The notes beneath the pieces are model-generated. The model worked only from the letters and a program-made list of their open reading frames with translations, was not told the DNA's origin and did no database searches. From Pseudopithomyces maydicus (taxonomy: Eukaryota > Ascomycota > Dothideomycetes > Pleosporales > Didymosphaeriaceae), in contig JANTUC010000014.1 in NCBI GenBank assembly GCA_026873275.1, positions 1,240,001 to 1,304,000 on the forward strand: 64,000 nt of DNA, written 5' to 3'. The position numbers and the translations under genes were made by a program. Positions 11,035 to 22,670 of the stretch are shown here, piece by piece. Position 1 is the first letter of the stretch. Every line of letters begins with the position of its first letter.

Positions 11035-12825
11035 CTACCTCCTCGCAATCATCTCAATACCCCTCATGTTATTGTATTCAATCCCTTTCAATATGGGCTC
11101 GATAGTAGCAAGAGAAACGGTAGAGGAACCAGAAGATTGCTCCTTCGCAATGCTAGCCTGGGGTATGTTACCTGGCGCGAAAATTAGCATCTCATACAGG
11201 AAGAACACTCCTGTGAGCTTACCATTCCTATAGTCAAGATCTACATTCACAATCGGGCTGAACCCTGCCTTCCGACGAATATGAGAGATGTAAATCGCAC
11301 TCATCACATGGCACGGGACGCTGTGATCTGCCAAGTTCGATCGCAAATCGTTGAGACCCTTGGCACCCTCGGTGTAGTCGATGGCCTCTTCCAAGATCCC
11401 TCGCTTCACGTTCTCTGATAGGAGTCCAGGTGTCTTCGAGCGGAACTCCTCGTCGATATCACTCACGGTGAATGTCCGAAGGGGCTCAGCCTCGTCGAGC
11501 ATGTCGCAGTTACGGAAGACTTGTATTTCAAAGTGGTTGTCACTGCCGAGCTTTGCGTTGCTTGGTTTTGACCGATCGTGCTTGTCGTTAGCCTGCTTGG
11601 AGTTGATGGCGAGCGTCTGGAATGGACCGCTCTTTATCTCGTGAAGTTCGTGCTTGACTCGGCCGTTTCCTTTGTAGAGGTCAGAAGGAGGGAGCAGCCA
11701 GTGGCGTCGTGCGAAACCGTTGTGCTGAAGATTGATCACGGCAAGGGCAATAGCCTCGCCTTCTCGTAAGAAGGTAACCTGAATTGAGGCATCGATCTCT
11801 CCAAACGAGGCGTAGAGGGCTTTCAACTCCTCGTCAGAATACTTGCAGGTCTTTCCATATTCATCCAATCCAAATAGCTTCTGGTAGTCGCTGGTGTTGA
11901 GCTGCATGAGAAAGCCGTTCGGTTGAACAAAACTGCTGACTACCTCAATTTGGTCTGGTCGCTTTTCTTCGGTGAATCCGGCCTTCATAAACTGGTAGAC
12001 AGTATCAAGGAAGTGATACCCGCTGTGAGAAACTTTCCCATATCCCATATTATATGTGTGGTATCGCTGGTCAACAATCTCTGTCGGCATACGCCATTGC
12101 CCATCACAATGAGTGGTGTTGATATTGGTTACCGGACATCCCGTCTTTTCTTTAATATCAGCAATCTTTTGCAACGTAAACTGGAACCCAGGATGATATC
12201 TCCGATGGCTGTTTACGAGGAAACAAGTTTCCTTGTATCGCTGAAGATTCAAGTATGCGTCAAACAAGATGTTGTAATCATCCGCAATGCCGTAAGCCTC
12301 GTCGAGACTGGTGCAAACATTCTTCCTTGTAGAAACTGGCTTGTCCATAATGATGTTCAGGCCAGCTGCGAGAGCCCATAGACCATAGGCTGTATGAGCC
12401 AGAGGTTCAGTGGCTATGATAACGAACGACACATTCAGACGCTTCACTAGCTGAGACATCTTCAGTGCTACGTAGGTCGGCATCTCGGTGGTGAAGAACG
12501 GAACAAAATGTAGCTCCACATTGGGAAACGTCTTCTGTTGATACTCAGTGATGGAGTCCTGATTCTCCTGTACGTCAACAGCGGCAACGAGAGTTGCTCG
12601 GCCTTCCTGTTCCAACCCTTTCAGGTGAGGGATGTAGGTTCGTTTGGCATGTGGACCAACACCAATCAGCAAAAACCTGACAGGTGCCTTCTCAGTGTTG
12701 TTGCTGTCGTTTGACAAAACATCTATCACGGTTTTAGCTTCGTTCTGGTAATCTCAGAGATGCCTCTGACCTTGTAAAGTTTGCCCTTCCCTCGGCGACT
12801 GATTTTGCGTGGTAGTGTGTGGCAT
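11035..12825 (-). CDS. Gfo/Idh/MocA-family NAD(P)-dependent oxidoreductase (start uncertain)
   Basis: About 560 residues. The N-terminal Rossmann domain has a GVGPHAKRTYIPHL dinucleotide loop, a VVAAVD-type second strand (seen as LVAAVDVQ), and the family's E/D-K-P signature as IIMDKPVSTRKNV. A substrate-binding alpha/beta domain follows (RRYHPGFQF, SHSGYHFLDTVYQF). The substrate is not predictable; the family acts on sugars, inositols and related polyols. The 5' end is odd. The conserved frame has no ATG before the nucleotide-binding loop. An ATG at 12825 is in the same frame, but a TGA at 12754-12756 separates it from the rest, and a GTCAGA..CAG pair nearby would give a 26-nt intron, which is too short. 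Either an upstream exon is missed or the TGA is a mutation or error. The coordinates include the ATG at 12825; the continuous frame runs 11035-12753. Confidence 0.8.
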
Positions 12826-14577
12826 TGCTTGGAGAAAAGATTGATGTTGGCTGAGGAGAGAATCTTCAAGACGACTGATTGTCACTTATAACCTTCCATT
12901 CTCTACACAGTGGACAAGAAGTCGGACTTGATGATACTGTACGGTAAATTCATTTCGGGTCACAATTGCTAAACCACAATAATGCCGCCATAGCACCATG
13001 ATTGCAGAGCAATACACTACGCAGGAGATCGACGGAGAGTAAAGAGGTGCTCGAACATTCTTGTATCCACCCCTGTAGAACCGTTTCACCTGGTGACATT
13101 GATCGGGGAAAGCCAGCATGTTGAGTCAGGCTTCTACGCGCAGTTCGCGAATATCTAGTACCTCCGGACTTAGGCTTATTTTTCTTGGACATATGCATCT
13201 GCAGTCAGCTCATAGTTCTCATGTCGGTAGCCTCTTCAGGCTGCATGGTGCATGTAAGGTACTCTCATGGTGTGAACGCAAGCCTTGATTGACGTTTAAG
13301 AGTATCCACCTTGAATGAACGCCTAGCCTTGGCTACATCAAGCTCGCGATTTTACCTCTTATGGAGTCTCTTCTATGCTTCCTTTGAGTTTCTGTGTGTC
13401 ACAACTACACTGTTTTGTCTATGAACATGCTTCTTTTTGCTCCTACCCCCACAGTACAGTTGCCCTTTGACGCATCTGTATATGATTGTCACTCTATACA
13501 CCTACCTCTCCACACATCCATCAGTAAATGATTCCTGCGCTGTCAACGTGCATGAGCGCGTAGGTAGCCATGCAGTAAAGGTAGCCGATCTCATCAATGG
13601 ATTGTTGAGCTAGCATATCCATCTGAGCATTTGCCTCAGGGAGAGGTTTTTCCAACCCCGGAGATGAATACGAGTTGGAGCCTCAAGGAGGCGGCATACA
13701 TCGTCCATTCGGCCCAAGAATAGCGGGAATGACGTTTGAAGTCATAATTCCCGCTGACCAAACATGCCTTGAACAATTCATCTTAGTAATTCCCTAGTCC
13801 CTAGGAAATACTCGCGGCACGATTCGATGCACGTGTCAGGTCCATCTTGGCGTGCCGTTCCGCTGGGAGTCAGGATAATCCACTCAGTGGCTGGAATTAC
13901 GCACACTCGCACGAGAAGCACCTGATTGAGAAGGAGAATTGTCACCGGAGCGGCTCGCCTCGAGAAACCCGCGCCGACCGACCCACATATACCGTAGGTA
14001 CATATGTGGTTGAGTCGCACGGGATCCACCGGCTGTTGGACGCACGTCAGACCGGTTTATGCATGGGGTATGTATGCCCGTGGGGCCATTATACCGCGGG
14101 CGATTTTGGAATCCTTTCAATCCCAGGCCTGTGGTATGCCAAGCGGATGCTGGAATGCGAGGTTTCACGCTGAGTGCCTATAGGTCTTACACGTGGTTCC
14201 AGGCACAGATGATGTGCGGGCGCCAAGATGGGTAAAGTACCCAACGCGCGCGAGATGCAGAGCACTGAAAGCGTTCTACATTGTGGCTAGGGTTGCGACC
14301 GTTGTATACGAACGCAAAACGCGCTCGGGGTTGCTCGCCGCATCCTTCGGCATATGCCGAAATAGCTGGCCAGGGAACATCTTACTCTTGAGCCACAGAT
14401 TCTCATTACGAATAGTTGTATGTACAATGCGGCTACCGGATCACGTTGATGAAACTCGAGATCATGTGCAAATTGTGTAAAATCTGAGAATGCATTCATT
14501 GGATAGCGAGCGTACTTCAGATGATATCAAAAAGGAAAGTGATATAGTAAACCCCCGTAACCGGTTTAGACCGCCAA
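12826..14577. other. Intergenic region upstream of the oxidoreductase
   Basis: About 1.75 kb with no supported gene. Frames at 12886-13198 and 13778-14499 overlap on opposite strands and show no family motif. The 13850-14450 part is more GC-rich than its surroundings but has no splice-connected coding signal that I could find. Confidence 0.4.
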
Positions 14578-15887
14578 TCAGTTTTTAGTCGCAGCATTCA
14601 TGGCTTCCTGACGAGAACCAGACGCTGGATCAACATACGGTCTCTCGCCTACGCCCACGGCTCTGTTGCCGAATCGTGCACCAAGATGGTCGTAGTCCCA
14701 AGTAGCGCAGTGGAAAGTGCTGCGATTGTCCCAGATCGCTAGAAAAGAAAAATGTCAGCTCTGCCTAGTCAATAAATCATGGGTTAAAACTTACCTAGAT
14801 CATTTGCGTTCAGCCACTTGTGCCTGACCTGCAGATCATGATTTCCCAGGAGGATACTCATGAACCAATCAAGAAGCATCTTGCTCTCCTCATCCGCTAC
14901 GCCATTGATGTGAGATGTATGTTGCCCGATGGCGAAAATTGATTTCCACCCTGTCACGGGGTTTGTTCTAACTACGGGGTGGATCGCTTTCAGAGACGAT
15001 CCGACATTCTCTGGTGAGCCTCTCTGTTGGGAGTAAACAGCGAAACCGCCTTCTTTAGCGACTCTCTCCAGACTCTGTGGCTGATGTTAGTGACTTCTCG
15101 ATTTCTCTTCGTGGTGTGACTCACGGGGCTGGCACATGTTTGAGTCAACGTCTCTAGAAACTTTTGCATTGGCTCTGAGATGCGGTCGTAAATATCGTAT
15201 CCTGATGCAAACATGGTATCTGAGGAACATTTAGTGTTGAAAGTGCCACATGTGGGGCATGCCAACATACCGCCGCCGGTGCTGGGTAGCTCAGTGAGTC
15301 GGAGACTCGAGTAGTCTGCTGGTACAGGCTCGAAAGCAAGGTCCGAATGCCAGTTGTTATGAGACTGCTTCTTCTTCCTCTGCACCTCACCAGCATAGAA
15401 AGACTTGCGATCTTCAGAGCTGATTGTGCTGATCTCATTGTCATCACCGCCATCCTTTCTCTCCGAGTTGAAGATAGGATGGATGTGAAGCCCAGAAGTG
15501 CTGGGACGTCCTGAGAGGGAACCCAAACGTAGGATGAGTTCCTTCTGAAGGTTGTTCGTAAGATCATTCTGGGCACGGAACACAACGACCCCGCGTTGAG
15601 AGACTTTTATGAAGTAAGCAAATCAGTGAGCACACTTGTACTGAAAACATTGAAGACTCACTGGTGATTGCCAAGTCTCTCAAGAGCTCATCTGAGTTTG
15701 CGTCGTTCATCCACTCGACAACGTTGGCCTTGGGGAATTCCTTCCCAATGACAGGTGTGATGTCGAAGGATTCATACTTGTCCAAGGCCCCGGAGAGACT
15801 CAGTGGCTTTTGACGTGTCTCGAGAGGCTTTGCTGAGATGCTCTTGGGAACAAGCTCGACCTCTTGGATCATAGTTTGGGTCGCCAT
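14578..15887 (-). CDS. TauD/TfdA-family alpha-ketoglutarate-dependent dioxygenase
   Basis: 364 residues from five exons (15662-15887, 15271-15603, 15125-15219, 14795-15074, 14578-14738), all in phase. The introns are 58, 51, 50 and 56 nt. The non-heme iron facial triad is visible: His161 and Asp163 in NNWHSDLAFEP, and distal His321 in WDNRSTFHCATWDY. GGDTMFASGYDIYDR (185-199) and the HPVVRTNPVTGWKS segment (250-262) are family hallmarks, and Arg343/344 (VGERP) probably binds 2-oxoglutarate. Fungal members hydroxylate taurine, other sulfonates or aryloxy-acids to release sulfite or analogous products, so a sulfur-scavenging or detoxifying role is plausible. The gene is divergently oriented to an MFS transporter, which may share regulation. 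Confidence 0.93.
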
Positions 15888-17152
15888 AATTGCAACACGC
15901 AAGTGAGGAGTTTGTAAAATTGAGAAACAATTCACGAGTGAAAAGATTTTGAGAAGGAGAAACAACGGTGTCGATTCTCAACGTCCAAGGCCCAATACCA
16001 TATACCCTGATTGTGAGCAAACCCAGAGCAAGCCATCTTAACCCCAGCGATCGTCTACGGGGCTCTCGGCATCAGCACATGGTGTCATCATCATACCCAG
16101 GTATGCAATGGCAATATGATCGTTTGACCAGGTGCATATCCAACTTCCCCGAGCCACCCCATGTTGAAACAGATGTGTTGAGTAGGATCACCTACACGTA
16201 TCCCATCGTTAACCGAAGCAGCAGTTCCAACAAGCTCGCCCAGCCCATCGCTCGTATTTGAAGCCCTTAGCATCCACCCCGTCAATAGGCATGATTGATT
16301 GAACCGGGGCCCCTTCATCAACACCCAGGCAAGCACCAGGTAGGCAGAGCAAAGAAAAATGGGGCTTCCCGTCAGCGGCTCCGCAACCCGACTCCGCTGG
16401 TAGTCGACAGCGGGTATTCCCGCCGGGCTAGACGCCAGCCTGGGGCTAGCGTGGGGAAATCCTTCAGTTCGCATCCGGATTGAGGCTCTCTCGTGCAGAT
16501 CTTTCAATTCCTGCATAATTGTGTAGTTGGTGACCCTGTGCTCCGGCTTCGGTTGGGCAACTTGGGTGTTTCGACGACAAATAATCGGCCCGTTTGCGCT
16601 GGCTGCATGCGCAATTGGTGCAACAACTGGGATGTCACCAAAACCTGGGGAATGCACATACATACATACAACTCACCGTGCGGACACCGAGTCAGATGTC
16701 TCCGCCACACTCTTGGAGGCATACTTGGCTACCCTGTGCTGAGGTGTGCCTCGTCCATTGGGTGGCAGGTGACATGGCGCAAGAAGACGTCTTGGACGCC
16801 TTCACGATCCTCCTCAAAACCCCTCTAGTGAAAGGAATTTCGAAACATACCCGCATGTCGCCTACCAATGCTTAGCAGCAGCCTGCCCAGACGAAAAGCC
16901 TAGTCGTCGCCTCCCCGCCAAGTACACCCTCAGTGCCGCCCAGACGGTGAAAACCCGCCGTATCCCCAGATTGCGGCACAACCACAGCCTCTCGCATCAT
17001 CTCACGCGTTGCATTCCAAAGACCCGTAGCAAGGCATCTTCCCATCACCGCCCACATCCTTTGGAAATTCACACCCTGCACCTCCCACCCACTGCATGCA
17101 GTCCATTAAAACCGACGCGCCATTTCCCCCTCCACACATACGCCCACCCAAC
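15888..17152. promoter_or_regulatory. Divergent intergenic region, dioxygenase/MFS
   Basis: About 1.27 kb between the dioxygenase start (15887, minus) and the presumed MFS start (17153, plus). A 190-residue frame (16091-16663, minus) and overlapping plus-strand frames have no recognisable motif. The region presumably holds both promoters. Confidence 0.4.
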
Positions 17153-18907
17153 ATGGGCACCCCTCCGGCGACCACGGCAACCACGGCGCCCCCTCCCAGC
17201 TCGAACCCGTCACCATCGTCGAGCCCTCTGACGCAGAGCCTCGGTCTCCCACCGCGGCGCCAGAGACGCCCCGCAGCCGGGTTCGGACTTTCGCCATCAT
17301 GGTGGGCCTCTGCGCCGCCGTGTTCCTCGCCGCGCTGAACCAGACCGTTGTCGGGACTGCGATTCCCACCATCAGCACGGAGCTCAAGTCTGCGTCGGGG
17401 TACGCGTGGATAGGCGCTGCGTACCTCCTTGCTAATGCCATCGCTGCCCCGATATGGTCGCGGCTGTCTGATATCTGGGGCAGGAAGGTAATCCTGCTGA
17501 CAGCCGTGGCGCTGTACTTTGTGTTCTCGACGGTGTGCGCGGTGGCCAAGTCGATGGACATGCTGATCGCGGGGCGAGCTCTCCAGGGCGCGGCGGGGGA
17601 GGCTTGATCCAGATTGTGTATGCGATTATCTCTGACATGTTTAGCATGCGGAGTAGGACGTTCTATCTGGGGTTGCTTCAGATGATGTGGGCGACTGCTG
17701 GTGGGCTGGGGCCTCTGATAGGGGGTATCTTCGCGGAGTATGCGTCGTGGCGGTGGGTGTTCTGGATGAACTTGCCCATCGCTTTTATCGTTTTTTCCGT
17801 CCTGTGGGTGTTCCTCGATGTTCACAATCCGAAGACTCAGATCATACCTGGTCTGAAGGCGATAGATTGGTATGGCTGCTTCTCCTTGACGGCCTTCATG
17901 GTGACTTTTCTCCTGGGGCTCAACTTTGGAGGTCACATGTTGGCAGGTCGTATGATTGCCTGGAGCTCTCCACTAGTCATCTGCCTTCTTGTGGCTGGAG
18001 GTGTGATGGCGGTTGTGTTTGTTCTTTGCGAGAGGAAGGCTCGTATCCCTCTTCTTCCACTGGAAGCTTTCAAGTCGATGTCCAATGTGGGAGTTTTGAT
18101 GATTGGCTTTGCCCATGATTGGGTCAGTACTACCTTTGTCGATTGGCAACCGATACACTCTTTTAACACTTCCCCCAGGCTGTCTTTTCTGCCGAATTCT
18201 ATCTCCCGCTGTACTTCCAAGCCGCCAAAAGCGCCGCGCCTTTGGAATCCGGATACCGCATCATCCCGATTACCCTGACACAGGCAGTCGTTGCCGTGGT
18301 CGCCGGTTTGATCGTGCACAAGACTGGGAGATATTTGGAACTTATCTGGGTTGGTGTCACACTGCAAACACTCGGCAACGGGCTGTACATCAACCTGACC
18401 GAAGCGACCGCCCTGGGTGTCATCGTCGCATTCCAACTGGTGGCGGCCACGGGTGCCGGTTTTCTTTTCCAGCCTCCTCTCATTGCACTCCAGGCGCTTG
18501 TGCCTCCACACAAGACCGCCTCCACCACGGCTACACTTGGCCTGATCAGGAATCTTTCAACAAGTATCGCCATTGTCGCCGGCCATGCTATCTTTTCCAG
18601 TCAAATGGACTCTCACAGTACAGATTTACGCAACCGTGGGCTATCGAAAAACATGGTTGACGCTTTCTCTGGTTCATCTGCAGCTGCAAATGTCATGCTT
18701 GTTGAGAAGATCCCCACCCTGGACCTGCAGGTGTTGGTAAAGAAAGCATACTCTGATTCGATGCGAGGGATATGGATACTAAGCACTTGCCTGTGTGGGT
18801 GTGCACTCATCGCGAGTGCTTTCATCTCGAAACAAGTCCTGAGTAAAGTCCACGTAGAGCACAGAACAGGCCTGCAAAATTTCAACCAGCGCAGGGAGCA
18901 GACATAA
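17153..18907 (+). CDS. MFS drug:H+ antiporter, 14-TM DHA2 type (two apparent frame slips)
   Basis: Plasma-membrane efflux transporter. TM1 begins AIMVGLCAAVFLAALNQT. The loop 2-3 signature is WSRLSDIWGRK, the TM4 motif is IAGRALQG, and the DHA2 TM5 motif is GPLIGGIFAEYASWRWVFW. A single intron of 56 nt (18123-18178) is in phase. Two breaks occur. Within a five-G run (17595-17599) the frame runs into TGA, while the frame one base over continues the protein. Also, the ATG at 17153 lies in a different frame from the N-terminal tail leading into TM1, with a five-C run (17189-17193) between them. The only ATG in the TM1 frame itself is 17299, which would remove the usual cytosolic tail. Spliced length from 17153 is 1699 nt, two short of a full frame, giving about 566 residues once both slips are allowed for. 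The substrate is unknown. Confidence 0.85.
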
Positions 18908-19250
18908 GCAAACAGGAATGGTTGTGGTTAGACAGTATGGGGCGCTGGTCCCTCTCTTATTCCTGATGCCCAGTAGAGGGGCATCTGGTCTCAAGAACCT
19001 GCAGTGAAGTTAGTGCCGGTGAAAAATGGGGGAATTAGGGAATTGTATGACAGTGACCACATACCAGACACATACACGATTTACGATTATAGATAAAAAC
19101 TTTGGGTATTTATAAGCAAGCACTGATAATTTCGACGTCTCCATAGGAGGCAGCATACAGCTTGCATTGACCTGCAGACATAATGAACGCACTCTATTCA
19201 TACTAAGATCTGTGTCTCAGGAACTATAAACTCCTTGCAAATGCCGCCGA
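18908..19250. other. Convergent intergenic region
   Basis: A 343-base 3' region between the MFS gene (plus) and STE14 (minus). No gene is seen. Confidence 0.4.
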
Positions 19251-20149
19251 TCAGATAAAGGGTATCCAGACTCGAGTTCGCGCCCTGTATGCCTTGTAGT
19301 CGTCGCCGAAGAATTCGATGAGATGCTTCTCTTCGTCTGCGATAGTCAGTGACGGCTCGGTCATGTGAGAAAAAGTAAACTTACGCGTGATCCTAGTAAA
19401 AAGAAGTACCACAAAATGCCAGCATATCCAACAAAGCTGACTGTGTTCCCGAGTGCGACCTGGGTGCCCAGACCCCACCAGAAGAAGCCAAAATACGAAG
19501 GGTGCCGGAACACAGAGTATAGTCCTGTCGTCACGAGCTCATGCCCCTCGTTCTTCTTCTGCTGCACTTGGTGGTTGAAGTTTGTTCCTGCCTGCACCAT
19601 AGCAAGGCTACGCACCGTCTGCCCCACAATGATCATGACCAACCCCAGAGCTATTACCCACTGAGGGTTGACGCGTGCTTGCCAGGTTGGAAGAAAGTAG
19701 GATGTGAGGATAGCTTCGATAAAGGCGACCGTATGTGCCTGGCGGTAGCGACTGCCGTTCGTGAGCAGGAACGAGGATATGTACGCGGTGGGCGTATTGT
19801 AAGCGGCCGTGGTCCAAAACTCCAGAAAGTGGAACACGCAAAGAACACCCAGGAAGAAGAACGGACGCCACAAGCGTATATCGTGGTAGGCGAGGAACGC
19901 GGTGAACAGGAAGCCCACTGCGCCGCATACGCCAAGCAGGAAGGCACGAATGGCGATGCCGGAGAGCGAGCGTTCACCGTCTGGCCAGAGATAGTGTGGC
20001 AAGGCTGGCTTCTTGAACTGGATATTGGACGCTTCTTTCGCTCGAAGGCGTGCGTCGAGTTCGGGCGTCCATTCACCCTTCTCTATAGGGCGGTTCACGG
20101 GGAGGGAGATGTCCACGTGCGGGGAGGTAGCTGCGCCGTTTTGTGCCAT
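19251..20149 (-). CDS. STE14: Protein-S-isoprenylcysteine O-methyltransferase (one apparent frame slip)
   Basis: ER-membrane enzyme that methylates the C-terminal prenylcysteine of CaaX proteins such as Ras, Rho and lipopeptide pheromone. Start is the ATG at 20149. Several hydrophobic helices are followed by the ICMT core: GHELVTTGLYSVFRHPSYFG, then FFWWGLGTQVALGN, and the terminal EEKHLIEFFGDDYKAYRART..IPFI. A 48-nt intron (19337-19384; GTAAGT donor, CTGAC branch) separates the last exon. Just before it the frame breaks at a five-A run (19398-19402 on plus, T on the coding strand). Reading one base over yields the expected FF..TRIT lead-in to the intron. Spliced length is 851 nt, one short of 284 codons, giving 283 residues, normal for the family. 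The gene is divergent from the acetyltransferase gene. Confidence 0.93.
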
Positions 20150-20536
20150 GGTTGCGAGACGGAAAAAGTGGGCTCGAGTACGACCGAAGAGACGCGGTTC
20201 AGCTATACATAATAAAGTCGAGAAGAAAGGGACACCAAGGCGTGGACGTGCGGGACCTGACAATAGTAAAGTTGTGTTTGTTTCTTTGAGCGCGTGTTGT
20301 GCCTGGCTGATGAGATCATTTCTTGGCACTGTGATTTCCCCGAGACTACGCCGAACTATTTTCCGTGCAATCTGGCACTTCCTCAGGTTACATAGGGCCG
20401 ATATGACTGTAAATGTATAAACACCTTGAGCAATCACACTATCTCGGCATTTATCTCTGGGCGCCACGCTGCAATAGTCTGGACGGATAATTCACAGATA
20501 CACGTCGATCAACGCCTTGTCGAACAAGCTTGCACG
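20150..20536. promoter_or_regulatory. Bidirectional intergenic region, STE14/acetyltransferase
   Basis: 387 bases between divergent start codons at 20149 (minus) and 20537 (plus), presumably with both promoters. No conserved element could be identified by eye. Confidence 0.4.
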
Positions 20537-21334
20537 ATGGATCCAGTCGAGAACAAGAGGAAGATGGAACGTGGAGAGCTGTACCATGCATTCACTCCAG
20601 ATCTGATAGCAGAGCGGAGTCGCTGCATGCACGCATGTGCGCGGTTCAACAACGCAGGCGATGTGCCGAGGCGAAGATTAACGGAGTTATTTAAGGAGTA
20701 CGTGCTCTGATCTCGAGCATTCATGTTCCTGACTCTTACGTGCAGTGTTTTGTGTGACAAGACCCCTCTTCCACCGCAAGCTGCCACACCAGAGGAGGAC
20801 GAGAAACTCTTTGAAGATGACCCTTGGATTGAGCCTCCTGTGAATATGGATTATGGCTATAATGTCAAGCTGGGCAAGAATGTCTACGTTAACTTCAACG
20901 CTACGTTCTTGGACACATGCACCATCAGCTTGGGTAGTCGGACTCTCGTCGGCCCCAACGTTTCGTTCTTCTCAGCCACTCACCCGCTCGATCCTATCGT
21001 GCGCAATGGCACCAAAGGACCTGAATACGGTCTCGAGATTCACATTGGGGAGGATTGTTGGATTGGAGGAAATGTGGTAATCCTCCCAGGTGTCCGCATT
21101 GGTAGAGGAAGCGTGGTGGGCGCTGGAAGTGTTGTCACGAAAAGCGTTCCGGACTTTACGGTCGTAGCTGGAAATCCAGCCAGATTTATTCGTAAGATTG
21201 AGACTGCGATGGACCCGGCCAGTGGTAAAGACTGGGAAGGCTGGGAGAACGAGAACATGCACGGGGCCGAGGTTCCTGTGGCTGAGGCGAGTGTCCGTGA
21301 AGCAGCGGTGCAGCCAACCACTCAAAACGAATGA
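20537..21334 (+). CDS. Hexapeptide-repeat sugar O-acetyltransferase (maltose/galactoside acetyltransferase type)
   Basis: 249 residues. Exon 1 (20537-20697) and exon 2 (20746-21334) are separated by a 48-nt intron (GTACGT donor, GTGCAG acceptor) that restores frame. The N-terminal Mac domain is recognisable (MERGELYHAFTPDLIAERSRC, residues about 10-30, joined to a LTELFK helix). The left-handed beta-helix hexapeptides follow (VKLGKNVYVNFNATFLDTCT, IGRGSVVGAGSVVTK). The catalytic His sits in FFSATHPLDP, and the closing VVAGNPARFIRKI is typical. It transfers acetyl from acetyl-CoA to a sugar hydroxyl and is expected to be a cytosolic trimer. The C-terminal 40 residues are acidic and not part of the family core. 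Confidence 0.93.
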
Positions 21335-22670
21335 TTGCCTGCAGGAAGCCCGGTCCACGGCCAAGGCAACCAAGGCGACCTAGTGCCCGCGGCGCTAAGA
21401 GTTTTATAGAGCATAATGCTCCTCTGAATCCTCCAGGCATTGCGATTCATGAACAAAAAAAGGAAACTCGGAACGAAACTCAACAGCGGCCCGCAATAGT
21501 TGTACCATAATGAATCGAATGGCTGGAGAGAATCAGAGTCGTTTGACCCATCTTCGGTCCTTCTGGAAAGAATTTTCTAAGGGAAAGAACAATTCCGTGC
21601 TCTTCGGCGAATTTACAGGCTGGTCAATCGTTGCGCATTGCCCCGAACACACCCACAACAACCACAGTTAGCGCGCCCCACCGGACTCCGATCTTCTGTT
21701 TTTAGACTGGTTTCTGATTGCTATACGGCTATGATACACAACCTCCTACTTTTTACTCGAGTGCATAACGACACGGTCTTGAATGTCACCAGACTCTGAT
21801 GTTGATGGTGTGCTGTTTTAGAACTCCTAAGAATCATGAGGCCGTCCGCCAGGCAATCAAGCCAATGGAATATGAAGGTAGAACCTGGCTCTGACAGTCA
21901 TGTCAGATTGGAGAGGTGGTCATGATGAAGGGGCATTTTCCTGCGTATGGGTTTTAGTCTTCTACATATAACTCAGTGATCCTGGGTATATTGCGCACTA
22001 TTATCTTTCGACAAAAAACAAGTCGACCACCCACTACATATTGTCTCAACACGTAAAAACGTCTACTTTTGGACAAAACATCTGGGCAAGGAGTCCCCTC
22101 GGCGCACAGTCCAAGGGCGGGAGCTAAAGCAACAATTAAGATTCTCGCCAAGCTTTCCGTGCCAAGATCACGAAACTATTCCCATACGCGAACAAAACAT
22201 CGGGCTTCAGTCTCAAAACGCATCACACTCGTTTGGCTCCGTCTGCTCCCACGGCCATCCTTGCAAAATTGCTATTTTTCGTCTGTGCTCGTGGTTCACA
22301 TCTGACCCAATGTGGAAAGCGGCCAGACGAAAGCCATGTGCGCTCGGGAGTATCAAGACCCTCTCGCACCAGAGGACATCTCATACGTGACAACAACAGC
22401 GGCCAAGACCGGAGGTCGGCACGCCTTGCCCAAGTGAAGCCCCGGATTTGCACCGACCTGACGCCTGGGAGGATCGCTAGTCTTAAGGCTTCACAAGTTC
22501 TGCGACTACAAATACCAACCTGAGCAGCCGCCCATTTTGATTCTGCAGGACAGGTTCCACGATCATTAGCTGGCTACTTAACTTCTATTCTCATATTTCC
22601 GCTTCACTTCAATCACCTTCTCATTAATTCCACATTGCTATATCATCTTCGGATCCTTAATACATTCACC
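21335..22670. other. Intergenic region
   Basis: About 1.3 kb with only short, motif-free frames (21954-22523). The last 60 bases before 22671 are pyrimidine-rich, fitting a transcription start region for the downstream secreted protein. No gene is seen. Confidence 0.4.

Noticed and set aside
12886..13198. Short minus-strand frames
   Set aside because: Too short, no motif, within the upstream region of the oxidoreductase gene.
16091..16663. 190-codon minus-strand frame between the dioxygenase and MFS genes
   Set aside because: No recognisable domain, rare start context, and it overlaps equally long plus-strand frames.
17595..17599. Programmed frameshift site in the MFS gene
   Set aside because: The same kind of one-base slip occurs in unrelated genes at ordinary runs without a shared slippery heptamer, so an assembly cause is more likely.
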